Origin: JACRCT01 sp049841135
GTDB lineage: Bacteria; Myxococcota; Myxococcia; Myxococcales; UBA5297
Assembly (NCBI GenBank): GCA_049841135.1
Contig: JASGHK010000002.1
Span: forward strand, 620,001-684,000
Direction of reading: 5' to 3'
DNA: 64,000 nt
The notes beneath the pieces are model-generated. The model had not been told where the DNA came from and did no database searches. It worked only from the letters and a program-made list of their open reading frames with translations. Position 1 is the first letter of the stretch, and every line of letters starts with the position of its first letter. Below are positions 42,915 to 51,552 of the stretch, one piece after another. The position numbers were made by a program, and so were the translations under genes.

Positions 42915-45446
42915 CTACATCGACAGGAACCAGGCGCGCAGCGCGTCGGAGAGCGTCTTCTCGCCGCCGATGCCGAACAGGTAGGTCAGGCCGATGATGA
43001 GCAGCGTCCCGGCCAGGATTCCGTAGAGGTAGGTGGAGAGCCGCCCGGTCTCGAGCGCGCGGACCTGCTTGCCCTGCTCGAGGATGCCGCGGCCCACCAG
43101 GTTCACGAGGCCGTCGACCACGTGCTTGTCGATGGCGCCGTCGATGGTGGCGGCGACCCGGCCGATCCAGCCGACCAGGTTCACGAGGCCGTCGACGATG
43201 GTCCGGTCGAACCAGTAGAAGCCTTCGCGGACCCAGCGCACGAAGCGCAGCACGGTGGCGTCGTAGAACTCGTCCACCCGGTACTTGTCGTAGACCAGCG
43301 CGTGCAGCCGCGGCCACTGGGCCATCAGCTTCGCCGGGACGGTCGACTTGTTGTCCAGGTAGAGCGCGCGAGCCACGGCCCAGCCGCCGAGCGCGCCGCC
43401 GACCGACAAGCCGATGAGCAGCCACTCGACGATCGAGCCGGGGTTGCTCTGGCGCGCCGCGGTGATCGCCGCCGCGGGCAGCGTGGGGGCCAGCCAGGTC
43501 TCCAGGAGCGGGTACGACATCCAGGAGATGTGGAAGGCGTGCCCGAGGGGGGCCCAGAAGCCCAGCACGATGGACGCCAGGCTGCCGACCGAGAGCGCCG
43601 CCAAGACGTGGGACATCGACTTCGGCACGTCCTTGGGCGGCCCACCGTGGTGGGCGTGCGCGTCATGATCGTCTGCGTCATCGGCCGCATGCCCGCCGTG
43701 GCCATGGCCGTGCGCATCGTCGGCATGAGCGTGCGCCGCGGCGACGTTGGCCGAAGCGATCACGTCGGCGTCGAAAGTGGCAGCGTGCGCGGCGCCGACC
43801 GAGTGGGTGGCGGGAGTCCCGTGGGCGTCATGCCCGTGATCGCCATGGCCATGGCCCAGGTCACCGCGGTAGTCGCCGGTGAAGGTCATGTAGTAGCTGC
43901 GCCACATGTAGAAAGCGGTGCCCATCGCCGAGATCCAGCCGATGGCCCAGATGATCCAGCCGGGGATGAGCAGGTTGCCGCCCGCGCGGAACGCGTTCCA
44001 GAGGATCTCGTCCTTGGAGAAGAAGCCGTTGCCCAGGAAGAAGACGGGCGCCGCGGTGATGCAGATGCAGGCGTAGAAGTAGGTGCGCTCGGTGATGGGC
44101 AGCACCTTCTTCAGGCCGCCCATCTTCCGCATATCCTGGTTGTGGTGGCAGCCGTAGATGACCGCGCCCGAACCGAGGAACAGGGTGGCCTTGAAGAAGG
44201 CGTGCGTGAGCAGGTGGTACAGGCCGGTCCAGTAGGCGCCGACGCCCACGCCGATGAACATGAAGCCGAGCTGGCTGACGGTCGAGTACGCCAGCACCTT
44301 CTTGATGTCGTGCTGCAGGAAGCCGATGGTCGCCGCGAAGAACGCGGTGCCCGCCGCCACGCAGGCGATGACCGTCATCACCTCGGGGCTCAAGGCGAAG
44401 ACGAAGTTGAGCCGGCCGATCATGTACACGCCCGCGGTGACCATCGTCGCGGCGTGGATGAGCGCGGAGACCGGAGTGGGGCCGGCCATCGCGTCCGGGA
44501 GCCAGACGTAGAGCGGGAACTGCGCCGACTTGCCGGTGGCGCCGACGAACAGGCCCAGGCCGATGAGGAAGAGCGCGGGCATGCCGAGGACGTGGATGTT
44601 CTTGAGCGCGTCCCCCACTCCGCCGGTCGTGAACTGGTCCCGCAACTCCTGGAAGTTGAGCGTCGGGTACGCGCCGGGCACGTGACCGAAGGCGCCGGAG
44701 AGCGCCCAGAACAGCGTGAACATGCCGACCAGGAAGCCGAAGTCGCCGATGCGGTTGACGACGAAGGCCTTCATGCCCGCCTTGGCCTTCTCGACGTCCT
44801 CGTACCAGAAGCTGATGAGCAGGTAGCTGGCGAGGCCGACGCCTTCCCAGCCGAAGAACATCACCGCGAAGCCGTCGCCCATGACCAGCAGCAGCATCGC
44901 GAAGACGAAGAGGTTCAGGTACGCGAAGAACCGCCAATAGGCCTTCTCGTCCTCCATGTAGCCCGTGGAGTAGACGTGGATGAGCGTGCCGATGGTGGTG
45001 ATGATCATCACCATCATCATCGACAGCGGGTCGAGCGCGAACGCCAGGTCGACCTTGAAGCCGCCGCCGGGGTTGGCGATGGTCCACAGCACCTGGTGGA
45101 AGAGGCGCTGCGAGTGGTCCTGCAGCTGGATCATCCCGATCCAGCTGAAGAGCGCGACGCACCAGCTCGCCACCATCGCGCCGATGGCGATGAGGTGGTT
45201 GGCCTTCTTTCCGAAGGTCTTCTGCAGCTTGTGCCCCGCCAGCGCGTTGATGGTGAAGCCGATCAGCGGGAAGAGCGGGATGAGCCAGAGCCAGTCGGCG
45301 CGCTGGGCGACGAGCTGGACCGCCTCGTGGGCGCCGTGCGCGGCCGCCGCGCCGTGACCCGCGGCGGCGCCATGCTCGGCGGCCTCCGCGGCGTGCTCGC
45401 CGGCGGCTCCGAGCAGGAAGGATGCGATTTGGACAGGCAAGTTCAT
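42915..45446 (-). CDS. nuoL: NADH-quinone oxidoreductase subunit L with His-rich loop
   Basis: 843 residues, longer than the usual 610-670. Antiporter core markers: FALDPLSMMMVMIITTIGTLIHVYS, FFGWEGVGLASYLLISFWYE, PLYVWLPDAMAGPTPVSALIHAATMVTAGVY and VLAYSTVSQLGFMFIG. A roughly 75-residue His/Ala/Asp-rich stretch (HGHGDHGHDAHG, HAHADDAHGHGHGGHA) lies between membrane segments (about residue 530-610). Two extra C-terminal helical segments and the lateral helix follow. The N-terminus also has a His/Ala spacer (EAAEHGAAAGHGAAAAHG). Metal or proton buffering by the His loop is speculation. Stop and next gene (nuoM) are 62 bp apart. Confidence 0.93.
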   Translation of the reverse strand: MNLPVQIASFLLGAAGEHAAEAAEHGAAAGHGAAAAHGAHEAVQLVAQRADWLWLIPLFPLIGFTINALAGHKLQKTFGKKANHLIAIGAMVASWCVALFSWIGMIQLQDHSQRLFHQVLWTIANPGGGFKVDLAFALDPLSMMMVMIITTIGTLIHVYSTGYMEDEKAYWRFFAYLNLFVFAMLLLVMGDGFAVMFFGWEGVGLASYLLISFWYEDVEKAKAGMKAFVVNRIGDFGFLVGMFTLFWALSGAFGHVPGAYPTLNFQELRDQFTTGGVGDALKNIHVLGMPALFLIGLGLFVGATGKSAQFPLYVWLPDAMAGPTPVSALIHAATMVTAGVYMIGRLNFVFALSPEVMTVIACVAAGTAFFAATIGFLQHDIKKVLAYSTVSQLGFMFIGVGVGAYWTGLYHLLTHAFFKATLFLGSGAVIYGCHHNQDMRKMGGLKKVLPITERTYFYACICITAAPVFFLGNGFFSKDEILWNAFRAGGNLLIPGWIIWAIGWISAMGTAFYMWRSYYMTFTGDYRGDLGHGHGDHGHDAHGTPATHSVGAAHAATFDADVIASANVAAAHAHADDAHGHGHGGHAADDADDHDAHAHHGGPPKDVPKSMSHVLAALSVGSLASIVLGFWAPLGHAFHISWMSYPLLETWLAPTLPAAAITAARQSNPGSIVEWLLIGLSVGGALGGWAVARALYLDNKSTVPAKLMAQWPRLHALVYDKYRVDEFYDATVLRFVRWVREGFYWFDRTIVDGLVNLVGWIGRVAATIDGAIDKHVVDGLVNLVGRGILEQGKQVRALETGRLSTYLYGILAGTLLIIGLTYLFGIGGEKTLSDALRAWFLSM

Positions 45447-45459
45447 GTCGGGCTCGAGA

Positions 45460-45768
45460 TCAGTCGCGCAGCGCGTCTGCGCGCGTGACGTCGATGCTTC
45501 GGAAGTTCTGGTAGATGCCCATGATGATCGCCAGGCCCACCGCGGCTTCCGCGGCGGCGAGGACGATGACGAAGGCGGCGAAGACCTGGCCGGTCAGCAC
45601 CCCACCCTGGAAGTGGTTGAACGCGACGAAGTTGATGTTGGCCGCGTTGAGGATGAGCTCGATGCCCATCAGGATGCCGACCGCGTTCGAGCGCGTGACC
45701 ACGCAGAACAGGCCGAGCGCGAAGAGGATGGCGCCGATGATGAGGTAGTGCGGGAGCGTGATGATCAT
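45460..45768 (-). CDS. nuoK: NADH-quinone oxidoreductase subunit K
   Basis: 102 residues, MIITLPHYLIIGAILFALGLF start, then VTRSNAVGILMGIELILNAANINFVAF with the conserved Glu in MGIELILNA that lies on the proton path. The last helix reads FVIVLAAAEAAVGLAIIMG with the second conserved Glu. The ATG at 45768 gives the normal family length, with 14 bp to nuoJ and 13 bp to nuoL. Confidence 0.95.
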   Translation of the reverse strand: MIITLPHYLIIGAILFALGLFCVVTRSNAVGILMGIELILNAANINFVAFNHFQGGVLTGQVFAAFVIVLAAAEAAVGLAIIMGIYQNFRSIDVTRADALRD

Positions 45769-45782
45769 GGTCGGTCCGCCCG

Positions 45783-46412
45783 TTACTCGGGCTTGATCTC
45801 CTTGCGCGCCACCACCACCGCTCCGATGAGCGTCGCCAGCAGGACCACCGAGGCGACCTCGAAGGGCAGCAGGTACTTGTTCAGGAACAGGTCGCCCAGC
45901 GTCTCGCTGGTGGCCTGCATCGGGTGGTTCACGTTCCCGCCGCCCTTCCACGGCGCGGCGATGGAGACGAAGATCAGCAGCGCGGTGGTGATGACGCTCG
46001 CCAACGCCGCCGGGAACAGCCCCATCGCCGGGTTGGAGAACTTCACCACCTGCAGGTGGCTGGTGAGCATCACCGCGAACAGGATGAGCACCAGCACGCC
46101 GCCCACATAGATGAGGATCTGGGCGACCGCCAGGAAGTCCGCCGAGAGGAACACGTACAGGCCGCTGACGCCCAGGAACGCGCCCAGCAAGCTGAAGCTG
46201 GCGTAGACGATGTTGCGGCTGAAGGCGACGCCCGCGGCCGAGACCACGGTCAACAGCGCCAGGAACCAGAAGACGATCGCCACCAGCGGCGAGACCTGCA
46301 CCTGGCTCGGAGCCGCGGCGAACGCAGACGCTGGCGCGAGCAGGGCCATCCCGCCCAGAACGCTCATGAGGACTCGGATTGCCGGCCTCGTGCCGGCTAC
46401 TTGGCTTTTCAT
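45783..46412 (-). CDS. nuoJ: NADH-quinone oxidoreductase subunit J
   Basis: The start (ATG 46412, MKSQVAGTRPAIRVLMSVLGG) overlaps the nuoI stop by 4 nt. The N-terminal 34 residues are a hydrophobic signal-like extension absent from most NuoJ. The family core starts SPLVAIVFWFLALLTVVSAAGVAFSRNIVYASFSLLGAFLGVSGLYVFLSADFLAVAQILIYVGGVLVLILFAVML. About five membrane helices. Total 209 residues. The Met at MSVLGG is an alternative start. Confidence 0.93.
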   Translation of the reverse strand: MKSQVAGTRPAIRVLMSVLGGMALLAPASAFAAAPSQVQVSPLVAIVFWFLALLTVVSAAGVAFSRNIVYASFSLLGAFLGVSGLYVFLSADFLAVAQILIYVGGVLVLILFAVMLTSHLQVVKFSNPAMGLFPAALASVITTALLIFVSIAAPWKGGGNVNHPMQATSETLGDLFLNKYLLPFEVASVVLLATLIGAVVVARKEIKPE

Positions 46413-46975
46413 TTCTTCGCCTCTTCCGGGGCTGCCGGGGCCGGGGCGTCCCACGCCTTCATCTGCGCGCGGACGAGCTCGCCGACCATCTTCCGGGGCG
46501 TCGCCTCGCCCTTGACGACCTTGTAGACGGGCACGGGCTTGAGCGGGTCGATGTAGCGGAAGGTCAGGTTCTCCACGTGCGTGCACGCCGACTCGAACTC
46601 GCGCGTGTGCTGCAGCGCGCCGGTGGGGCACGGCTCGACGCACAGGCCGCAGTACATGCACTTGGCCACGTCGATGTCGAAGCGCGTCATCACGCGCACC
46701 TTGGGATCGGCCGGGCTCTTCTCCACCGCGATGGCGATGCAGCCGATGGGGCAGGCGCGCTCGCAAGCCTGGCAGCCGGTGCAGATCGCCGTGTCGCACT
46801 CCAGGAAGCCCCGGTAGCGCGGCGGCAGCGTGTCCTTGACTGGGATGTCCAGGCGGTCCGGGTACTGGATGGTCGGCGGCCGCCGCAGCACGTGCGACGC
46901 GGTCACCGCCAGGCCAGACCAGAAGCTGGTCACGGTGTCCTTGATGTTCTGGAGGTATTCGCTCGGGGTGGTCAT
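46409..46975 (-). CDS. nuoI: NADH-quinone oxidoreductase subunit I (two [4Fe-4S] clusters)
   Basis: 188 residues. Peripheral-arm subunit carrying clusters N6a and N6b. Cys motifs are CTGCQACERACP (Cys65, 68, 71, 75) and CMYCGLCVEPCP, the standard 8-Cys set. The N-terminal MTTPSEYLQNIKDTVTSFW is a membrane-surface helix. A 24-residue Ala/Pro/Glu-rich tail follows. ATG 46975 with 8 bp to nuoH. Confidence 0.96.
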   Translation of the reverse strand: MTTPSEYLQNIKDTVTSFWSGLAVTASHVLRRPPTIQYPDRLDIPVKDTLPPRYRGFLECDTAICTGCQACERACPIGCIAIAVEKSPADPKVRVMTRFDIDVAKCMYCGLCVEPCPTGALQHTREFESACTHVENLTFRYIDPLKPVPVYKVVKGEATPRKMVGELVRAQMKAWDAPAPAAPEEAKK

Positions 46976-46983
46976 CACCGCTC

Positions 46984-48234
46984 CTACCAGTTGGTCAGGT
47001 CGACGCGGTCGCCGACCAGCCGGATGTTGCGGAACATCTGCTTGACGAAGAGGACGAGCGGGACGACCCCGGCCAGCACGAAGAAGACCAGGTGGATGGC
47101 CAGCAGGATTCTGGCGTCCAGCCCGGAGGACAGCCACTCGTTGGCGGCGGCCAGCACCACCAGGCCCATGCTGATGGGCACCAGGTACTTCCAGCACAGG
47201 CTCATCATCTGGTCGACGCGGATGCGCGGCAGCGTCCAGCGGACCCACATGATGACGTTGGTGACGGTGATGACCTTGAGGAGGAAGATCGCCGCGGCGA
47301 GCGCGTGCCACCAGCCGGTGATCTGGTCGACGCGCAGCCCGGGGATTTGCCAGCCACCGAGGAACAGGATGGTGACCAGCGCGCTCATCACGTAGAGGTT
47401 GCCGAACTCGACCAGGAAGAAGACGGCGAAGCGGATGCCCGAGTACTCGGTGTTGTAGCCGCTGACGAGCTCGCTCTCGGCCTCGGGCAGGTCGAACGGG
47501 GTGCGGTTGCCCTCGGCGAGGCTGGCGGTGAGGAAGATGAAGAAGGCCACGAATGCCATGGGGTTCGAGAAGACGAACCAGTTCCAGGGCCAGCCGCCGA
47601 CCTCGACGATGGAGCCGTTCTGCGGGCCGCCCTGCGCGGCGATGATGCCGTTGGTCGAGAGCGTGCCGGCCATCAGCACCGGGATGAGCAGCGACATGCC
47701 GGCCGGGATCTCGTAGCTGACGACCTGCGCCGCGGCGCGGATGCCGCCGAAGAGCGCCCACTTGGAGTTCGAGGCCCAGCCGCTCATCAGGATGCCGACG
47801 ACGGTCAGCGCGGTGATGGCGACCAGGTAGAAGATGCCGACGTTCAGGTCGCTGACGATGAGCGCGGGGCTCCAGGGCAGCGCCACGAAGGTGAGCAGGA
47901 AGCCGGCGAAGACGAAGTACGGCGCCAGGCGGAACAGGACCCGGTCGGCGCCGTTGGGGATGGTGTCTTCCTTGAGGATCAGCTTGATGGCATCGGCGAT
48001 CCACTGGAAGAAGCCGATCGGCCCCACGCGGTTGGGGCCGACGCGGCTCTGGATCCGGCCCGCCCAGCGGCGCTCGAGCCAGGTGCAGATGCCCGAGTAG
48101 ACGGCGCCGAAGATGGCCGCAACCAGGGCGACGGTGAGCATGAGCACCGCGTAGATCCAGTGCGTGCCGCCCCACGTCGCCGGGTTCTGCCCCAGCCAGC
48201 CTTGGATGATGGTTTGGTCGATGAAGGGTTGCAT
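46984..48234 (-). CDS. nuoH: NADH-quinone oxidoreductase subunit H
   Basis: 416 residues, eight-helix subunit forming the quinone chamber. Conserved text: WLERRWAGRIQSRVGPNRVGPIGFFQWIADAIKLILKED, SGWASNSKWALFGGIRAAAQVVSYEIPAGMSLL, ASLAEGNRTPFDLPEAESELVSGYNTEYSG (the Glu-rich loop) and FLGGWQIPG. The length, longer than E. coli (325), is due to N-terminal and loop additions. Directly coupled to nuoD (7 bp) and nuoI. Confidence 0.96.
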   Translation of the reverse strand: MQPFIDQTIIQGWLGQNPATWGGTHWIYAVLMLTVALVAAIFGAVYSGICTWLERRWAGRIQSRVGPNRVGPIGFFQWIADAIKLILKEDTIPNGADRVLFRLAPYFVFAGFLLTFVALPWSPALIVSDLNVGIFYLVAITALTVVGILMSGWASNSKWALFGGIRAAAQVVSYEIPAGMSLLIPVLMAGTLSTNGIIAAQGGPQNGSIVEVGGWPWNWFVFSNPMAFVAFFIFLTASLAEGNRTPFDLPEAESELVSGYNTEYSGIRFAVFFLVEFGNLYVMSALVTILFLGGWQIPGLRVDQITGWWHALAAAIFLLKVITVTNVIMWVRWTLPRIRVDQMMSLCWKYLVPISMGLVVLAAANEWLSSGLDARILLAIHLVFFVLAGVVPLVLFVKQMFRNIRLVGDRVDLTNW

Positions 48235-48241
48235 GGCTCGC

Positions 48242-49399
48242 CTAGCGGTCGATCTCGGGAGCGACCACGTCGAAGGATGCGATCAGGGCGACGAGGTCGG
48301 CGATCATCAGGCCCTCGCTCATGGGCTCGATGATCCCCATCGCCATGAAGCTGCCGGTGCGGATGCGCACCCGGTAAGGCTTGTCGTTGCCGTCGGACAC
48401 CACGTAGTAGGCGATGTCCCCGCGCGCCGACTCCACGCGCGCCAAGGCCTCGCCCGGCTCCGGCTTGATGCGCCGGGGCATCTTGGGGACCATCACCTCG
48501 CCCTCGGGCAGCTTGTCCAGGGCCTGGCGCAGAATCTTCGAGGACTCGCGCATCTCCAGCACGCGGCAGTAGTACCGGTCGAAGGAGTCGCCCACCGTCC
48601 CGCGCCAGCCCTTGCCGGTGATGACGTCGAACTTCATCTCCGGGTAGGCGCTGTAGGGCAGGTCGCGCCGCGCGTCGACGGGGACGCCCGAGGCGCGCAG
48701 CGAGGGTCCGGCCAGGCCCCAGGCCGCCGCCGTGTCGGCGTCGATGGTCGCCACGTTGGCCAGGCGCTTGACGAAGATTCGGTTGCCGCTGATGAGCGCG
48801 TCGAACTCGTCGACGAACGGGTCGAAGTGGTCCAGCCACTTGAGCAGCCGGTCCTTCCACCCGTCGGGCAGGTCGAAGCTCACCCCGCCGATGCGCACGT
48901 AGTTGTAGGTCAGCCGCGCGCCGCAGAGCGCCTCCATCAGGTCGTTGATGACCTCGCGCTCGCGCAGGGCGTGGACGAAGGGGGTGAAGGCGCCGATGTC
49001 GCCGGAGTTGGAGCCGACCGCGACCAGGTGGCTGGCGATGCGGTTGAGCTCGGCGGCGATGACCCGCAGGTACTTGGCGCGCACCGGGATGTCCACGCCC
49101 AGGAGCTTCTCCACCGCCATCGCGTACCCCTCGTTGGCGGTCATCGCCCCGAGGTAGTCGACGCGGTCGGTGTAGGGCATGAACTGCGGGTACTGGACCA
49201 ACTCGCCGATCTTCTCGATGCCGCGGTGCAGGAAGCCGACCTGAGGCACCGCCTTCTTCATGACCTCGCCGTCGGTCTGGATCATGAAGTTGATGACGCC
49301 GTGGGTCGACGGGTGCTGAGGCCCCATGTTCAGGAGCATCAGGTCGCCCGAGCTGCCGAGGCTGTCGAGGAGGGCTTGGTTGTATTCGGGGCCTTGCAT
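48242..49399 (-). CDS. nuoD: NADH-quinone oxidoreductase subunit D (49 kDa)
   Basis: 385 residues. Quinone-site subunit related to NiFe-hydrogenase large subunit. Marker text: NMGPQHPSTHGVINFMIQTDGEVM (His-containing quinone loop), PQVGFLHRGIEKIGE, YTDRVDYLGAMTANEGYAMAVEKLLGV and GPSLRASGVPVDARRDLPYSAY. The C-terminus ends GLMIADLVALIASFDVVAPEIDR, the standard ending near the quinone cavity. Here nuoC and nuoD are separate genes with 10 bp between them. Confidence 0.96.
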   Translation of the reverse strand: MQGPEYNQALLDSLGSSGDLMLLNMGPQHPSTHGVINFMIQTDGEVMKKAVPQVGFLHRGIEKIGELVQYPQFMPYTDRVDYLGAMTANEGYAMAVEKLLGVDIPVRAKYLRVIAAELNRIASHLVAVGSNSGDIGAFTPFVHALREREVINDLMEALCGARLTYNYVRIGGVSFDLPDGWKDRLLKWLDHFDPFVDEFDALISGNRIFVKRLANVATIDADTAAAWGLAGPSLRASGVPVDARRDLPYSAYPEMKFDVITGKGWRGTVGDSFDRYYCRVLEMRESSKILRQALDKLPEGEVMVPKMPRRIKPEPGEALARVESARGDIAYYVVSDGNDKPYRVRIRTGSFMAMGIIEPMSEGLMIADLVALIASFDVVAPEIDR

Positions 49400-49409
49400 G
49401 CGCTCGCCT

Positions 49410-50204
49410 CTAGCTCTTGGGCTCCGCCGGCTTCTCCGGCGTCGCGGCTGCTTCGCTCTTGGTCTCGGCCGGCTTCGCGGGCTCCGCCGGCTTGGCTTCG
49501 GCCTTGGCGGGCTCGGCCGCCGCCTTGGGGCTCAGGTCCGCGATCTGCGCGTCGAGCTTGGCCACCACCTGGTCGAGCTCGCCCGCGGGCTTGGCCGGGA
49601 CGGGCGCAGCGGTGGCAGGAGCCGGAGCGGCCGGAGCGGCCGGAGCGGCCGGAGCGACGGGAGGCTGCGGCTGGGCCGCGCGCAGCGCCTTGTCGGCGGC
49701 CAGGTTCCGGTCGAGCTGGCTGACGCGCTGGTGGCTGATGCCGTGGTAGCTCTCGGGCGCCTGGTAGTCCTTGCGCAGCGGGTGGCCGACCCAGTCCTCG
49801 GGCATCATCAGCCGGCGCAGGTCGGGGTGGCCTTCGAAGGTCACGCCCATCAGGTCGAAGACCTCGCGCTCGAGCCAGTTGGCGGCGCGCCAGATGGACT
49901 GGACGCTGGCCACCTTGGGGCTGGCGCGGTCGCACTCGACCTTGAACTTGAAGGCCTGCTTCTGCTTGACGCTCCACAGGTGGTAGACGACCCGGATCAG
50001 GTTCTCCTTGGGGTAGTCCACCGCGGTCGCGTCGACCAGGTAGTCCAGCGCGAGGTCGGGGTCGTCGTGGAGGAACCGGGCGACCTCGAGGACCTTCTCG
50101 CCCTTGACCACCACGAAGGGGTCCTTGGCCGCGACGGTGGCGCCCACCGCGTCGCCGAAGCGCGCCGCGAGCCTGTCGCGAATCTGCTCGATGGTGAGGC
50201 TCAT
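49410..50204 (-). CDS. nuoC: NADH-quinone oxidoreductase subunit C with Ala/Pro/Lys tail
   Basis: 264 residues, about 85 longer than usual. The conserved part ends near residue 176 with EREVFDLMGVTFEGHPDLRRLMMPEDWVGHPLRKDY. The extra C-terminal region is low-complexity PVAPAAPAAPAAPAPATAAPVPAKPAGELDQVV... ending PEKPAEPKS. Such a tail is not seen in textbook NuoC and may be a disordered linker. The rest (VDYPKENLIRVVYHLWSVKQKQAFKFKV) is typical of the 30-kDa subunit near the quinone site. Confidence 0.93.
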   Translation of the reverse strand: MSLTIEQIRDRLAARFGDAVGATVAAKDPFVVVKGEKVLEVARFLHDDPDLALDYLVDATAVDYPKENLIRVVYHLWSVKQKQAFKFKVECDRASPKVASVQSIWRAANWLEREVFDLMGVTFEGHPDLRRLMMPEDWVGHPLRKDYQAPESYHGISHQRVSQLDRNLAADKALRAAQPQPPVAPAAPAAPAAPAPATAAPVPAKPAGELDQVVAKLDAQIADLSPKAAAEPAKAEAKPAEPAKPAETKSEAAATPEKPAEPKS

Positions 50205-50220
50205 CCGCTCGTGCTCCGTC

Positions 50221-50772
50221 TCAGGTGGCCTTGGGGTCGATGACGCCGGTCTTGTCGAGCCGCTCCTGGCGGCTGCGCTCGCTGAACCAACGCTCGCGGG
50301 TCATCAGCTGCTGGACCTTGAGGAAGCCCTCGGCCAGCGCCTCCGGGCGCGGCGGGCAGCCGGGAATGTAGACGTCGACCGGCAGGAACTTGTCGCCGCC
50401 CTTCACCACCGCGTAGGAGAGCGAGAAGAGCCCGCCGCAGTTGGCGCAGGAGCCCATGGAGACGACGTACTTGGGCTCGGGCATCTGGTCGTAGAGCAGG
50501 CGCGCGCGCTCGGCCATCTTGTAGGTCAGCGTGCCGGCCAGGATCATCAGGTCCGACTGCCGGGGGCTGGCCCGGAAGACGAAGCCGAAGCGGTCCATGT
50601 CGGTGCGCGGGCCGCCGGCCTGCATCATCTCGATGCCGCAGCAGGCGGTCGCGAACAGCATGTAGAAGATGGAGTTGCGCCGGCTCACGTTGATGAGCTG
50701 GTCGAGCATGCTCGTCTTCAGCGTGGCGACGACCGAATTGACGCCCGGGTCGTGTGAGTACTTGGGGTCCAT
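50221..50772 (-). CDS. nuoB: NADH-quinone oxidoreductase subunit B
   Basis: 183 residues. Cluster N2 ligands are visible: TACCGIEMMQ (double Cys), GSCANCGGLF and PGCPPRPEALAEG. Text between (ASPRQSDLMILAGTLTYKMAERARLLYDQMPEPKYVVSMG) matches the family. N-terminal MDPKYSHDPGVNSVVATLK is specific. Gap of 18 bp to nuoA, 16 bp to nuoC. Confidence 0.96.
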   Translation of the reverse strand: MDPKYSHDPGVNSVVATLKTSMLDQLINVSRRNSIFYMLFATACCGIEMMQAGGPRTDMDRFGFVFRASPRQSDLMILAGTLTYKMAERARLLYDQMPEPKYVVSMGSCANCGGLFSLSYAVVKGGDKFLPVDVYIPGCPPRPEALAEGFLKVQQLMTRERWFSERSRQERLDKTGVIDPKAT

Positions 50773-50790
50773 GTCTCTCCCGGTGCTCTC

Positions 50791-51237
50791 TTACGCGTTG
50801 GGGCCGGCCGTCTCGCGGCGGGCCTCCGGGCCAGGGTTCGCAGCCGTCGGAACGACGAGCTTCTTGATCCAGTCGAGGTCGCCCTTGGCCCAGACCCAGG
50901 CGAGGCCGACCACCAGGATCAGGACGAAGGCGAGGATCTCGAAGAAGGCCAGCGCGCCGACGCCGCTCTTGACGAACTTCTTGAAGACCAGCGCCACCGG
51001 CAGCATCAGCGCGATCTCGACCTCGAAGATCACGAAGACCAGCGCCACGATGTAGAAGCGCGGGTTGAAGTTGAACCAGGCGCTCCCGATGGGCTTCTCG
51101 CCGCACTCGTACACCTCCGCCTTCTGCTTGGTGGGCGCCTTGGGCCGCACCAGCCAGCCCAGTCCCAGCAGGAACAGGAAGACGAAGATGACCGAGACCA
51201 GCGCAAACACCAGGACGTTGGCAAAGTCGAAGGCCAA
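50791..51237 (-). CDS. nuoA: NADH-quinone oxidoreductase subunit A
   Basis: 148 residues, three membrane helices. The loop YECGEKPIGSAWFNFNPRFYIVALVFVIFEVEIALMLP carries the conserved Cys-Gly-Glu and the membrane Glu. The first gene of the leftward nuo operon, starting MAFDFANVLVFALVSVIFV at 51237. The C-terminal tail has Ala/Pro residues. Promoter candidate upstream at 51335-51362. Confidence 0.95.
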   Translation of the reverse strand: MAFDFANVLVFALVSVIFVFLFLLGLGWLVRPKAPTKQKAEVYECGEKPIGSAWFNFNPRFYIVALVFVIFEVEIALMLPVALVFKKFVKSGVGALAFFEILAFVLILVVGLAWVWAKGDLDWIKKLVVPTAANPGPEARRETAGPNA

Positions 51238-51334
51238 GATGAACCTCGTGTCGAGCGGAGGCGTGCGATCGAGCGAACGGCGTTGAGCCGACCTCGCGTC
51301 GCGCGTCCTCTACGAGCCCTTTGGAACGCGCGGC

Positions 51335-51362
51335 ACTTTAGCGGCCGGGTCAACACTGTCAA
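51335..51362 (-). promoter_or_regulatory. Candidate promoter for the leftward nuo operon
   Basis: Minus strand TTGACA (51357-51362), 16-bp spacer, TAAAGT (51335-51340). Perfect -35 hexamer, 4 of 6 at -10. A leader of about 90 bp precedes the nuoA start. Confidence 0.55.
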
Positions 51363-51488
51363 GCCCAGACGCTGTTCGCAGGCCTAATGAGCCACGCCCT
51401 TTTGGGGCAACCCTTTCGCGAGCCCAACCACTGAGAATCCAACCGGATTCCAGCGCGCCCGCGGCTCGTGAAATCCCCCGAATCCTCC

Positions 51489-51518
51489 TTGACACTCGTC
51501 AGGCCGGCCTCATAACTT
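51489..51518 (+). promoter_or_regulatory. Candidate promoter for the second nuoA-nuoB pair
   Basis: TTGACA (51489-51494), 18-bp spacer, TAACTT (51513-51518). It would start transcription near 51525, so the start codon of this nuoA must be downstream of 51517. GTG 51553 therefore fits better than the TTG at 51517. Confidence 0.6.
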
Positions 51519-51552
51519 GCCCAGCTTCCCTTCGAACCAAACGAGGGCACGC

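Noticed and set aside
42873..45488. 871-residue plus-strand ORF opposite nuoL
   Set aside because: Antisense shadow. The minus strand gives the clear NuoL protein.
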